A stretch of DNA of 64,000 nt from Haloarchaeobius litoreus (GTDB lineage Archaea > Halobacteriota > Halobacteria > Halobacteriales > Natrialbaceae), in contig NZ_JANHJR010000001.1 in assembly GCF_024495425.1 (NCBI RefSeq), forward strand, positions 806,001 to 870,000. The letters are read 5' to 3'. A model generated the notes under the pieces. It saw only the letters and a program-made list of their open reading frames with translations. It did not search any database and was not told the origin of the DNA. This document shows positions 25,989 to 35,296 of the stretch, piece after piece. A program made the translations under genes and the position numbers. Position 1 is the stretch's first letter. Every line of letters starts with the position of its first letter.

Positions 25989-27857
25989 ATGACCGACCAC
26001 GACTACGAGGAGCTCGGGTTGGTGGCCGGGCTGGAGATACACCAGCAGCTCGACACCGACGCGAAGCTGTTCTGTGCCTGTCCGACCGACCTCCGCGAGG
26101 CCGAGGCGTCGACCCGGCAGTTCACGCGCTACCTGCACCCGACGAAGAGCGAACTGGGGGAGATCGACGAGGCGGCGCTGGAGGAGAGCCAGGTCGACCG
26201 GGAGTTCACCTACCTCGGCTACGACACGACCTGTCTGGTCGAGGAGGACGACGAGCCGCCGCACCGACTGGACGAGGAGGCACGCACCGTGGTCCTCGAG
26301 ATCGCCCAGCTGCTCGACATGGAGCCGGTCGACGTGGCCCACGTGATGCGCAAGCTGGTCGTCGACGGCTCGAACACGTCGGGCTTCCAGCGGTCGACGC
26401 TCGTGGCGACCGACGGCGAGATCGAGACCGAAGACGGGGCCGTCAGAGTGGCGGACCTGATGCTGGAGGAGGAGAGCGCCCAGCGCGTCGAGGAGACCGA
26501 CGAGGGCGTCACGTACAGCCTCGACCGGCTGGGCATCCCGCTGGTCGAGATCGGCACGAAGCCGGACATCTCCTCGCCTGAGCAGGCCCGCGCCGCGGCC
26601 GAGCGCATCGGCATGCTGCTGCGTTCCACTGGGCACGTCAAGCGCGGGCTCGGCACCATCCGCCAGGACGTGAACATCTCCATCGCGGAGGGCGCACGGG
26701 TCGAGGTGAAGGGCGTCCAGAGCCTGGACGACATCGACGACATCGTCCGCAACGAGGTCGGCCGGCAGGTCGCGCTACTCGACATCAAGGCGGAGCTCCA
26801 CGAGCGCGACGCGAGTGTCGGCGACGTGCAGGACGTGACTGACGTGTTCGCCGACACCGACTCGGGCGTCGTCCGCGGCGCGCTCGACGACGGGGGGGCC
26901 GTCTACGCGGTCCCGCTCTACGGCTTCGACGGGCTGGTCGGCCGGGAGATCCAGCCGGACCGTCGGCTCGGCACCGAGCTCTCGGACCACGCGAAGCGCC
27001 ACGGCGCGGGCGGCATCTTCCACACGGACGAGCTGCCGGCCTACGGCGTCACCGCGGACGAGGTCGCGGCCATGCGCGACGCCGTCGGTGCCGGTGCGGA
27101 CGACGCGGTGGCGATGGTCGCCGCGGCCGAGGATGTCGCCGAGCCCGCCGTCGCGGCCGCCGCAGCGCGCGCGGAGACGGCGATGGAAGGGGTACCGGAG
27201 GAGACCCGCGGCGCGAACGAGGACGGCACGACGCGCTACCTGCGGCCGCTGCCGGGCGCGGCGCGGATGTACCCCGAGACGGACGTGCCGCCGGTCGAAC
27301 TGGACCCGAGCGAGGTCGACGAGCCCGAACTGCTCACCGAGAAGGTCGAGCGCTACCAGGCGGAGTACGACCTCGACGCCGGGCTCGCCGAGCAGGTCGC
27401 CTACGGCACGCACATGCCGCTGTTCGAGTCGGTCGTCGCCGATGGTGTCGACGCGACGCTCGCGGCTGGCACGCTCGAGTCGACGCTGACCGAGCTCCGG
27501 CGGGACGACGTGCCCGTCGCCAACCTGACCGACGAGCACCTTCGGGACGCGCTCGTGCTCGTCGACGACGGCGGGGTCCCCAACGAGGGACTCCCGGACC
27601 TGCTGACCGCGCTCGCCGAGAACCCCGAACTGACCGCCGAGGAGGCAGTCGAACGGGAGGACCTCGGCGGTGTCGACGAGAGCGAGGTCCGCGAGGCCGT
27701 CGTCGAGGTCGTCGAACGCAACGCCGACCAGGTCGAGGAGCAGGGCATGGGCGCGTTCTCCGCACTCATGGGCGAGTGCATGGGCGCGCTGCGGGGCAAG
27801 GCCGACGGCGACGTCGTCAGCGACACGCTCCGCGAGGAGATCCAGAAGCGGGCCTGA
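25989..27857 (+). CDS. gatE: Glu-tRNA(Gln) amidotransferase subunit E
   Basis: 622 residues, as expected for archaeal GatE. The GatB/E cradle starts LGLVAGLEIHQQLDTDAKLFC, with further conserved HVMRKLVVDGSNTSGFQRS and VKRGLGTIRQDVNISI. The AspRS-like GAD insert lies in the middle (about 290-410), and the C-terminal GatB/YqeY tail ends GMGAFSALMGECMGALRGKADG. With GatD it converts Glu-tRNA(Gln) to Gln-tRNA(Gln). GatD is not in this window. Confidence 0.97.
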   Translation: MTDHDYEELGLVAGLEIHQQLDTDAKLFCACPTDLREAEASTRQFTRYLHPTKSELGEIDEAALEESQVDREFTYLGYDTTCLVEEDDEPPHRLDEEARTVVLEIAQLLDMEPVDVAHVMRKLVVDGSNTSGFQRSTLVATDGEIETEDGAVRVADLMLEEESAQRVEETDEGVTYSLDRLGIPLVEIGTKPDISSPEQARAAAERIGMLLRSTGHVKRGLGTIRQDVNISIAEGARVEVKGVQSLDDIDDIVRNEVGRQVALLDIKAELHERDASVGDVQDVTDVFADTDSGVVRGALDDGGAVYAVPLYGFDGLVGREIQPDRRLGTELSDHAKRHGAGGIFHTDELPAYGVTADEVAAMRDAVGAGADDAVAMVAAAEDVAEPAVAAAAARAETAMEGVPEETRGANEDGTTRYLRPLPGAARMYPETDVPPVELDPSEVDEPELLTEKVERYQAEYDLDAGLAEQVAYGTHMPLFESVVADGVDATLAAGTLESTLTELRRDDVPVANLTDEHLRDALVLVDDGGVPNEGLPDLLTALAENPELTAEEAVEREDLGGVDESEVREAVVEVVERNADQVEEQGMGAFSALMGECMGALRGKADGDVVSDTLREEIQKRA

Positions 27858-27886
27858 ACGCCGGGTACGAGAAGCGATTCCGCGTC

Positions 27887-28759
27887 TCAGTCGGCGCGCT
27901 GTCCCCGCGCATCGGTATCCTCACCGCCGATGGGGAGCAGCCGGGCGACGCGTGCCTCGTACACCGCGGGGTCGGGCATCCGCTGGGAGATGTAGTACGC
28001 GATACCGACGAGCACCAGCGCGAAGGCGGCGTCGCTCAGCCAGTGCACGCCCAGGTAGAACGTCGAGAACATGATGAGCACCGTGAGGATCCCGGCGAGC
28101 CACGCGTACGGGCGGTCGGTCTCGCGGGCGTACAGCGCCGCCATCGCGGAGATGCCGGTGTGCAGGCTCGGGAACGCCTTCACGAGCGTGTCCGTCGAGG
28201 TGATCCCCTCGCTGACGATGGGGTGCAGGTCGTACAGGAGCGCGCGCATGACGGGGTCGCCGCGCGCGGTCTGGCCGAGGTACTCCGACGTTACCGCGAC
28301 CGGGAACGCCAGGAAGTACGGCAGGGCGAGCAGGACCAGCAGCGCGTAGCCCGCACAGTACCGCCGGGCCTGTTCGCGGTCGTGGACCTTCAGCTTGAAG
28401 TACGTGAACAGGGTCAGGAACGGGAAGCCGATGAGGTAGACGAACGCCATGAAGTACGTCAGCGGCTCCCACGTGAACGCCTGGAAGGCGAGCACGGCCG
28501 TCCCCTCCAGGTCGTAGATGACGGCGGTGTACGCCGCGCCGGAGTGGAACGTCCCGGCCATCGTGTTCACCCCCTGCGTGACGACCCAGGCGACGCCGAG
28601 GTACTTCCAGTCGGTCCGCACGAGCTCGCGGGCGAACTCCCGGGGTGAGGCTCCGGGGACGAACAGCGTGAAGCCGACTGCGAACACGACGAGCGTGGGG
28701 ACCGCCACGATGAGCGTGAACAGCGTACCGAACGAGATGGAGGGCAGGAGCTGTTCCAT
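27887..28759 (-). CDS. PAP2-family membrane phosphatase
   Basis: 290 residues with about six membrane segments. The phosphatase motifs are KAFPSLHTG (domain 2, PSxH-like, about residue 192) and STFYLGVHWLSD (domain 3, with catalytic His and Asp, about residue 235). Domain 1 is weak, so it fits the inositolphosphotransferase/Aur1-like PAP2 branch better than soluble acid phosphatases. It probably acts on lipid phosphates or phosphoinositides at the outer membrane face. It converges on gatE, 29 nt apart. Confidence 0.88.
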   Translation of the reverse strand: MEQLLPSISFGTLFTLIVAVPTLVVFAVGFTLFVPGASPREFARELVRTDWKYLGVAWVVTQGVNTMAGTFHSGAAYTAVIYDLEGTAVLAFQAFTWEPLTYFMAFVYLIGFPFLTLFTYFKLKVHDREQARRYCAGYALLVLLALPYFLAFPVAVTSEYLGQTARGDPVMRALLYDLHPIVSEGITSTDTLVKAFPSLHTGISAMAALYARETDRPYAWLAGILTVLIMFSTFYLGVHWLSDAAFALVLVGIAYYISQRMPDPAVYEARVARLLPIGGEDTDARGQRAD

Positions 28760-28934
28760 GGGCTTACTCGTCGAGAGCTGTCGTCGGCTGTCGCTCGTCG
28801 GGCGATACGTCGGGCGGTGCGACGGGGCGGAACCGTCGCCGTCGGCTATGGAGGGACATAGGACCTATCGATTGGTAAATAGTCCTCCGCGTCGAACAAA
28901 GGCTTTCCGGTACGGTTGACATACGTCGGCCGGC

Positions 28935-29687
28935 CTATCGGTCGCGGTCCCGAAGCTCACGGCCGCGTTCGAGTTCCTCGCTCGCCCGCCGGAAGATGCC
29001 CATCATCGTCCGGGTCTCGCGCTCGGTCAGGTGCGCCCGGCCGAACACCCGGCGGGCCATCCTGACGGTCTTGTGTCGCTTCTCGTCGTTGTGGTCGATG
29101 GCGTCGAGGAGGTCGTCGAACTTCTCGTAGAGGTGTTCGATGAGCTCCTCGTCGGCGCGCTCGTGCTGCCGGTCGGGGAGCTGGCTCTCCTCTACGGTCA
29201 GGTCCCGTAGCTCGTACATCGTCACCGTCGCGGCCTGCCCGAGGTTCAACACGGGGTACTCGTCGCTCGCCGGGATGGAGCAGACTGCGTCGAGTCTGGA
29301 GAGCTCGCGGTTGTGCAGCCCGTTGGCCTCGCGACCGAACACGATGCAGCTGTCGCCGTCCAGCTCCGCGAGGTCGTCCGCGAGCTCCGCCGGCGTCGAG
29401 TACGGGAACCGGACGTGTTTCCGGCAGTCCTCGTTCGTCGTCGCCGTCAGCCCGACCGTGTAGTAGTTCTCGACGATGTCGTCGAAGCTCACCTCGCGGG
29501 CGTTCGCGAGCACGTCGCGCCGCGCCCGCCCCGCGAACCCCCACGCCTCGCCGTGCTTCTCCTGCACGCCCTCGGGCGGGTCGACCAGCAGCAGCTCCGA
29601 CAGCCCGAAGTTCTTCATCGCCCGGGCGATGGTGCCGACGTTCCCCGGCGTCTTCGCGTCGACCACCGCGACTGCGGGGACGCTCAT
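28935..29687 (-). CDS. SPOUT tRNA 2'-O-methyltransferase, TrmJ type
   Basis: 250 residues from the ATG at 29687. The SpoU fold is shown by VVDAKTPGNVGTIARAMKNFG (motif 1, substrate Arg), CIVFGREANGLHNRELSRLD (motif 2) and IPASDEYPVLNLGQAATVTMYEL (motif 3, the AdoMet knot). The C-terminal ~90 residues form a helical extension seen in TrmJ. It probably methylates the 2'-OH of position 32 in tRNA. It overlaps the upstream gene by ATGA, so the two are coupled. Confidence 0.92.
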   Translation of the reverse strand: MSVPAVAVVDAKTPGNVGTIARAMKNFGLSELLLVDPPEGVQEKHGEAWGFAGRARRDVLANAREVSFDDIVENYYTVGLTATTNEDCRKHVRFPYSTPAELADDLAELDGDSCIVFGREANGLHNRELSRLDAVCSIPASDEYPVLNLGQAATVTMYELRDLTVEESQLPDRQHERADEELIEHLYEKFDDLLDAIDHNDEKRHKTVRMARRVFGRAHLTERETRTMMGIFRRASEELERGRELRDRDR

Positions 29688-30223
29688 GCGTCGTCGCCGG
29701 TCGGGTAGTCCCGGTCGAACTCCATGTTCCGCAGGTCGATGCGCTTCTCCTCCTCTTCCTCCTGCTCGTCCGCGAACTCCTCGGGGTCGGGCAGGTCGGG
29801 CTCCGGTAGGGCACGTGGGTCCGTGTCGACGTGCTCCATCCCGGCGTAGCCTTCCGGCGCGCGCCCGCCGTCCATGAACCACTCGTGGAACGCGTCCTCG
29901 AACTCCTCGGTCTCGGCGTACTCGACGCCGCCCTCCTCGCGGAACCAGTAGAGGAAGTCGGGCTCGTGCTCGTCGCAGAGCACCGCCTCGTTCAGCGGTT
30001 CGCCGTACACCGCCGCCGCCTGGTTGCACTCCTCGATGTTCTCGTCGCCGTGAATCAGCCAGCAGGCGTCGCAGGGCCCGCCGAAGATGACGGTGAGCCG
30101 GACGAGCCGCCGACGCGTGTCGTCGCTCATCTCGTCGAAGGGTTGCACCTCGTCCTCCTCGGTGAACACCTCGTCCTCGTCGAAGCGCCACCCCCGGAGA
30201 CCGATGCTGATCTTCTCGCTCAT
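29684..30223 (-). CDS. Conserved haloarchaeal acidic protein upstream of trmJ
   Basis: 179 residues, very acidic, no membrane segments. Cys52, Cys55, Cys67 and Cys83 (within CDACW, EECN and LCDEH) could form a metal site. The C-terminal third is Glu/Asp-rich with a low-complexity run of glutamates. I recall a haloarchaeal DUF of this kind but cannot confirm the number. The ATGA overlap with trmJ suggests a link to tRNA modification or translation. Confidence 0.7.
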   Translation of the reverse strand: MSEKISIGLRGWRFDEDEVFTEEDEVQPFDEMSDDTRRRLVRLTVIFGGPCDACWLIHGDENIEECNQAAAVYGEPLNEAVLCDEHEPDFLYWFREEGGVEYAETEEFEDAFHEWFMDGGRAPEGYAGMEHVDTDPRALPEPDLPDPEEFADEQEEEEEKRIDLRNMEFDRDYPTGDDA

Positions 30224-30578
30224 ACCCGACGGTATCGGGTCTGTGGGTAAAAGCGACGCGTATCGGGACTAGTGAATCGAGCTTGTAACTAGGGTCATAC
30301 TGAGTCGAGTACGAACAGCCAGAAAGCCCCGAGGTGCTCGGCTCCCGCGACTCGCTGCGCGCTTCACTCCGTTCCAGTGCTTGCAGCGTCGGGGTTCGCC
30401 GAGCACCTCGCCCCTTTCAGTCCCACCCCGCACGGCACCGCACCTCACGCCTCCCCAGCCGACTCCGATGCTCGGTCGCAGGCTCCCTGCGCTTCTCATC
30501 CCTCGCGCGGATGGCTCGCTGTCTCGCTTCGCTCGACACGCTCGCCAGCCGCGCGCCAGTGGTGAAACCTCGGAGTTC
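30224..30578. other. Gene-free 355-bp stretch with long inverted repeat
   Basis: No credible gene. Near the left end is a promoter-like AT-richer patch. CGAGGTGCTCGGC (30330-30342) and GCCGAGCACCTCG (30398-30410) are perfect 13-nt inverted arms separated by 55 nt, and the interior has weaker complementary words (CGCTGC/GCAGCG). The right half repeats CGCTCG-type words. It looks like a haloarchaeal interspersed element or a decayed mobile fragment rather than a regulatory region. Confidence 0.6.
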
Positions 30579-32243
30579 TTACGGCCGCACCACGTCCCGG
30601 TACGCCGACCAGAGCGATGACGCGCCCTCGCCGGGATGGGTCAGCCCGAGGCGCTGGCCGATGTCGTCCTGCCGGCGCAGCGGCTCGAAGACGGCGGGCC
30701 ACTCGAACGGCCAGATTTCACAGCGCTTCGCGGGGTGACCGACATCGTCGAGCAGCGCGTTGACGGCCCGTCGGGCGGCCTCGTTCGCACACTCCATGCT
30801 CGCGAGGTCCGTCTCCGTGCGGACGTAGTCGGCGGCGAGGTAGAGGTTCGGGCACTCGGTGGCCGCGTCCGGGCGGTGCTGGAGGCTTCCGACGGTGTTG
30901 ATGAGGAGTTCGGCGTCGTTCGTCGCCGTGCCCGTTTCCTCGTCGAACCCGACGGCGGGGTCGAGCTGGCTGGCGACGAGGGTGCCCTCGTTCAACAGGT
31001 CGGTGCCGAGGTGGGCGCGGAGCTGTGCCCAGGTCTCGTCGACGATCTCCTCGCGGGTGCACTCGCGGGCCGGCTTGCCGTAGACGATGCCGGGTTCGTC
31101 CCACTCCGAGATGATGACCGAGAGCACACCCTCGGTCTCGTCGAACGCGTCGAAGTCGTAGCGCTCCCAGAACTGACGCTGGCTCACGGCGGTCAGCGCC
31201 CACGGCGAGTCGTAGAACACGCCGTGCCCCCGGACCGGCGCGAGGTCCTCCCGGAGGTAGAACTGCACGCCGTTCATCCAGCCGTGGTCGAGGTTCCGCA
31301 CGCCGGACAGGGAGGGGGCGGCCCGCTCCAGTTCGGGTGTGAGCAGCGCCGCGACGGCGGGCGCTGGCACCGCGAGGACGTAGTGGTCGGCCTGGACGTG
31401 CTCCTCTGTTCCGCCCTCGGGCTCGCCAACGTCGGAGCCATCGTGGCGCACTCTCGCGCCGATGACGCGTTCGCCGTCGGCCTCGACGGCTGTCACTGTC
31501 GCGTTCGGGACGAACTCGACGCCGCGCCGGCGCAGGTGGTCGACCCACGGGTCGATCCAGGCCTCGTTCGTCGGGCCGTCGAGCAGCCGGTCGGCGGGTA
31601 GCTCCGGGTCGAACAGCCCGCGGAGCATCTGGAGGTAGATGCGGCCGATGGTGCGGGTGGAGGACACCTGCGGGCGCATCGCGACGAGCGACTGGGTGAT
31701 GCCGTAGCCGAGGTACGTCTGGTACGCGTGGGACATCTCCTCGGCGCGGATGAACTCCCACCAGGAGCGCTGCTCGTACTCCTCGCGCCAGCGTCGCTCC
31801 GAGCTGGACAACAGCGTCAGGAGCCGGTTCGCGAAGAACGCCGCCTCGTCGCGCGGGACGTCGGAGCCGAACACGTTCTGCATGCGCTCGCGCCACTCCC
31901 GCACCGACCGGGGCGCGCCGACGCGCATCAGCCGGTGGTCGCCGTCGGTCACCGCCTGCAGGAGCTCGTCGGTGGTCGTCAACCGGTCGGCGACTGTGCC
32001 GCCGTCGACCGGAATCCTGCTCATCGTGTCAGTGACGTGCCGGTAGAACCCCGGGAAGAACCGGAATCCGTGCTCCGCCGGGAGGTGTGCCGCACCGTCC
32101 GTCGGGCCGGGGAAGCTCCGAGCCTTGCCACCGAAGCGCTCGTTGCGCTCGTACACCGTCACGTCGAAGCCGCGCTCCGCGAGCTCGTGCGCTGCGCTCA
32201 GGCCGCCGATGCCGCCGCCGAGTATCGCTACCGTTCGTGTCAT
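30579..32243 (-). CDS. FAD-dependent oxidoreductase, phytoene desaturase/hydroxysqualene dehydroxylase-like
   Basis: 554 residues. The dinucleotide-binding motif AILGGGIGGLSAAHELAERG is at 6-25, followed by YERNERFGGKARSF and the family-specific HGFRFFPGFYRHVTDTM. A C-terminal NLYLAADYVRTETDLASMECANEA is the second FAD-binding motif. This is the amine-oxidase/carotenoid-desaturase superfamily. The substrate is likely a terpenoid; haloarchaea make carotenoids and squalene. No other terpenoid genes are adjacent. Confidence 0.85.
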   Translation of the reverse strand: MTRTVAILGGGIGGLSAAHELAERGFDVTVYERNERFGGKARSFPGPTDGAAHLPAEHGFRFFPGFYRHVTDTMSRIPVDGGTVADRLTTTDELLQAVTDGDHRLMRVGAPRSVREWRERMQNVFGSDVPRDEAAFFANRLLTLLSSSERRWREEYEQRSWWEFIRAEEMSHAYQTYLGYGITQSLVAMRPQVSSTRTIGRIYLQMLRGLFDPELPADRLLDGPTNEAWIDPWVDHLRRRGVEFVPNATVTAVEADGERVIGARVRHDGSDVGEPEGGTEEHVQADHYVLAVPAPAVAALLTPELERAAPSLSGVRNLDHGWMNGVQFYLREDLAPVRGHGVFYDSPWALTAVSQRQFWERYDFDAFDETEGVLSVIISEWDEPGIVYGKPARECTREEIVDETWAQLRAHLGTDLLNEGTLVASQLDPAVGFDEETGTATNDAELLINTVGSLQHRPDAATECPNLYLAADYVRTETDLASMECANEAARRAVNALLDDVGHPAKRCEIWPFEWPAVFEPLRRQDDIGQRLGLTHPGEGASSLWSAYRDVVRP

Positions 32244-32361
32244 TGTCTGTCGTGGAGGACGGGTGTTCACCCCCGCTAGGGAACACAGCACAAAAACCGT
32301 TCGCACGGTGAAGCGGCGTCGTATGCCAACGTCTATACTGCTCGCGTTCCTCCTGAGAGCC

Positions 32362-32658
32362 ATGACCGACGAGGCCGAGCTTCGCGACCGTATCGGGGCG
32401 TTCCTCGACCGGAACTTCCCGCAGATCGAGATGCACGGCGGGAGCTGGGACATCGCGAGCCTCGACACCGACACCGGCGAGGTCCACCTCCTGCTCTCCG
32501 GGGCGTGCGACGGCTGTGGCATCTCCAGCCTGACGACGGAGGCGCTGCGCGCCCGGCTCCCCGCCGAGATTCCCGAACTGACCGAGGTCACCGTCGAGAC
32601 CGGCATGGGCGAGGAGTCCCGGCCGACGGCGGATGACCTCTCAGATGTGCCGTTCTGA
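32362..32658 (+). CDS. NifU-like C-terminal domain protein (Nfu iron-sulfur scaffold)
   Basis: 98 residues from the ATG at 32362; an ATG at 32323 would add 13 residues including a hydrophobic run. The single Nfu domain has NFPQIEMHGGSWDIAS near residue 20 and the cluster-binding CDGCG (C-x2-C) near residue 51, with LTTEALRARLPAEIPE after it. It probably carries a 4Fe-4S cluster between subunits. It diverges from the FAD gene across 118 nt. Confidence 0.9.
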   Translation: MTDEAELRDRIGAFLDRNFPQIEMHGGSWDIASLDTDTGEVHLLLSGACDGCGISSLTTEALRARLPAEIPELTEVTVETGMGEESRPTADDLSDVPF

Positions 32659-32719
32659 GTCTCGGCGGGCACGGACCCGACCCGCAGACATAAATCGGGG
32701 GCGGACGAAGCGTCTCCTC

Positions 32720-33082
32720 GTGCGACTGGTCCACTACAAGGCGAGAGGCGACGACGAGCTGACCTCCCGGACGCTCGCATCGACCGTCGAGTTCGCCGAC
32801 TCGTTCCTCTCGCGGGCTCGTGGACTGATGTTCCGGCGGTCGATTCCGGACGACTACGCGGTCGTCTTCCGTTTCGACAAGCCCGGCACACAGGACCTCC
32901 ACATGGTGTTCGTCCCCTTCGCCATCGACGCGCTCTGGCTGGTCGACGACGAGGTCGTCCACAAGAAGCGCCTGCGGCCGTGGGTCGGCCTCGGTCGGGC
33001 GACCGCCGACACCATCGTCGAACTGCCGGCGGGGGCGGCCGACGACGTGGAACCGGGCGACATCGTCCACGTGGAGGACTGA
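32720..33082 (+). CDS. DUF192 protein
   Basis: 120 residues from the GTG at 32720. The DUF192 pattern is clear: SFLSRARGLMFRRSIPDDYAVVF, then DLHMVFVPFAIDALWLVDDE and a C-terminal ELPAGAADDVEPGDIV. Most bacterial members are secreted; this one lacks a signal peptide, as is normal in haloarchaea. The function is unknown. It lies 61 nt after the Nfu gene on the same strand. Confidence 0.88.
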   Translation: MRLVHYKARGDDELTSRTLASTVEFADSFLSRARGLMFRRSIPDDYAVVFRFDKPGTQDLHMVFVPFAIDALWLVDDEVVHKKRLRPWVGLGRATADTIVELPAGAADDVEPGDIVHVED

Positions 33083-33174
33083 GCGACGGCAGTTTTTGCG
33101 GGTCCGACAGTTCGGCCTGTCCGACGGATCCGTTGATTACCGTGTGTGGCGACTCACCGAGTGGCATATGACCG

Positions 33175-34776
33175 GTGACCGATTTATTCGGGGGCTCCCC
33201 CGAACACGCACTCTCGAACGCTGACGTCAGCTTTCTGGACACGACACTTCGCGACGGAGAACAGGCACCCGGCGTCTCGTTGACGCCCGAGGAGAAAGTG
33301 GAGATAGCGGAGGCGCTGGAGCGGTCCGGCGTCTCGGTGGTCGAGGCGGGGTCGGCCTGCACGGGCGAGGGCGAGCGCGCGGCCATCAGCCGCGTGACCG
33401 ACCTCGGGCTCGACGCGACCGTGACGAGCTTCGCCCGCGGGCTGCAGGCCGACATCGACAGCGCGCTCGGCTGCGACGTCGACGGCGTCAACCTCGTCGT
33501 CCCGTCGAGCGACCGCCACGTCGAGCGGAAGGTCGGCTCGACGCGAGCGGAGGTGCTCGACTCGACCGTCGAGCTCGTCGAGTACGCGAACGAGCACGGC
33601 CTCTGGGTCGAGGTCATCGGCGAGGACGGCTCGCGTGCGGACCTGGACTACCTCGCGGAGCTGGCCGAGGTCGCCCTCGACGCCGGCGCGGACCGGTTCT
33701 GCTTCGCCGACACGGTCGGCCACGCGGGGCCGGAGCAGACCGCCGAAGCCGTCGAGCGCCTGGCCGCGCTCGGCCCCGTGAGCGCGCACACGCACGACGA
33801 CCTCGGACTGGGCGTGACGAACGCGCTGGCGGCCGTCGAGGCGGGGGCCGACCTCGTCCACGCGACGGTCAACGGGGTCGGCGAGCGTGCCGGCAACGTC
33901 GCGCTGGAGGAGGTCGTCATGGCGCTCTCGCACGTCTACGGCGTCGAGACGCTCGACACCGAGACGCTGTACGACCTCGGCAGCGTGGTCGCCCGGACGA
34001 CCGGGATGCGACCGGCCCCGAACAAGGCCGTCACCGGCGCGAACGCGTTCGCCCACGAGTCCGGCATCCACACCGACGGGACGCTGAAGGACGACCGGAT
34101 GTACGAGCCGTATCCGCCCGAGGCTGTCGGTCGCGAGCGCCGGCTCGTCCTCGGCAAGCACGCCGGTCGGGCCGGCGTTCGCGCCGCGCTCGCCGAACAC
34201 GACGTCGACGTGACCGAGGACGAACTCGGCACCGTCGTCGGCCGCGTGAAGGATCTCGCCGAGCGGGGCCGTCGGGTGACCGACGCCGACCTGCTTGCCA
34301 TCGCGGAGGACGTGACCGGCCGCGAGCGCGACCGTCGGGTCGAGCTCGTGGAGGTGACGGCGACCGCCGGCAGCGCGACCCCGACGGCGAGCGTCCGGCT
34401 GGACGTGGACCCGTCGGTGCTCGGCCCCGAGGACGTCTCTGACGCCGAGGTCGCCGAGGCAGAAGAGTCAGATGGGACCGTCGAACGCGTCGCCAGCGGC
34501 ACCGGCTCCGGGCCGGTCGACGCGGCCGTCTCCGCGGTCAGGAAGGCCGTCGGCGGCGCGACGGACGTGCACCTCACGGCGTACCACGTCGACGCCATCA
34601 CCGGGGGCACCGACGCCCTGGTGACCGTCGAGGTGACGATGGCCCGCGACGACGACGAGGTGACCGTCGCCCACAGCGACGCCGACATCACCCGCGCGAG
34701 CGTCGCGGCGATGGTCGACGCCCTCGACCGATTGCTTGCGGACGCAGCGCCGCGTCTCGCCCCGGCGACTGACTGA
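33175..34776 (+). CDS. 2-isopropylmalate/(R)-citramalate synthase
   Basis: 533 residues from the GTG at 33175. An HMGL-like TIM barrel carries DTTLRDGEQAPGVSL, HTHDDLGLGVTNALAAVEAG and NGVGERAGNVALEEVVMAL. A linker, and GIHTDGTLKD, leads to a LeuA dimerisation/regulatory domain from about residue 390. It condenses acetyl-CoA with 2-oxoisovalerate or pyruvate; CimA and LeuA cannot be separated by eye. Homocitrate synthase is less likely. It is probably feedback-regulated by leucine or isoleucine through the C-terminal domain. Confidence 0.9.
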   Translation: MTDLFGGSPEHALSNADVSFLDTTLRDGEQAPGVSLTPEEKVEIAEALERSGVSVVEAGSACTGEGERAAISRVTDLGLDATVTSFARGLQADIDSALGCDVDGVNLVVPSSDRHVERKVGSTRAEVLDSTVELVEYANEHGLWVEVIGEDGSRADLDYLAELAEVALDAGADRFCFADTVGHAGPEQTAEAVERLAALGPVSAHTHDDLGLGVTNALAAVEAGADLVHATVNGVGERAGNVALEEVVMALSHVYGVETLDTETLYDLGSVVARTTGMRPAPNKAVTGANAFAHESGIHTDGTLKDDRMYEPYPPEAVGRERRLVLGKHAGRAGVRAALAEHDVDVTEDELGTVVGRVKDLAERGRRVTDADLLAIAEDVTGRERDRRVELVEVTATAGSATPTASVRLDVDPSVLGPEDVSDAEVAEAEESDGTVERVASGTGSGPVDAAVSAVRKAVGGATDVHLTAYHVDAITGGTDALVTVEVTMARDDDEVTVAHSDADITRASVAAMVDALDRLLADAAPRLAPATD

Positions 34777-34831
34777 CGAGGTCAAACTACCCGGTTTTTT
34801 AACCAGCAGTATCATTGTTCCGGCCGTTGGG

Positions 34832-35296
34832 ATGACCTACGACAGCCCGACGCAGTCGCCGGCGAGGGCCCAGTTCGTCGACGAGACGCCCGCGGGGAAG
34901 CGGATCGTCGACCGGACAGACGGCATCGTCGAACGGCTGCGTGACGAACTCGGTCGCGACCTCACGATGGTCGCGGCGTACAACGCGGACGTGCTGGAGA
35001 TCCACTACTTCCACGAGACGTTCCGCGAGCAGTACGAGCCGTCGGACCTCGACGCGCTCGCTGCGGACCTCTGTCTCGACGGACGCATGGGGGATGCGTT
35101 CCAGGAGGAGCTCCTCCAGCTGGGGCGGTTCAACTTCGTCGTCAAGGGGTTCGACGACGGACTGCTCCTGCGCGTTCCGCTCAGCGACGGCACGGGGGTC
35201 GCCGTCTCGACGAACCTCAACGCGGGGGAGAAGGTGGCGACGCTGGTCCCGAGTGTCGTCGAGGACTGCGACGTGCGGGTCGCGACTCGCGATTAG
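34832..35296 (+). CDS. Conserved haloarchaeal protein, 154 residues
   Basis: A soluble alpha/beta protein starting MTYDSPTQSPARAQFVDETP, with DLTMVAAYNADVLEIHYFHE in the middle and a C-terminal VPLSDGTGVAVSTNLNAGEK stretch. No catalytic motif is recognised. It resembles a small haloarchaeal family often described only as hypothetical. A TATA-like TTTTTTAACC (34793-34802) is 30-39 nt before the ATG. Its stop overlaps the tfb stop on the other strand. Confidence 0.72.
   Translation: MTYDSPTQSPARAQFVDETPAGKRIVDRTDGIVERLRDELGRDLTMVAAYNADVLEIHYFHETFREQYEPSDLDALAADLCLDGRMGDAFQEELLQLGRFNFVVKGFDDGLLLRVPLSDGTGVAVSTNLNAGEKVATLVPSVVEDCDVRVATRD

Noticed and set aside
32244-33617. Upstream extension of the FAD oxidoreductase frame
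   Set aside because: It overlaps the Nfu, DUF192 and LeuA genes on the other strand. The ATG at 32243 puts the dinucleotide-binding motif at the usual position near residue 10.
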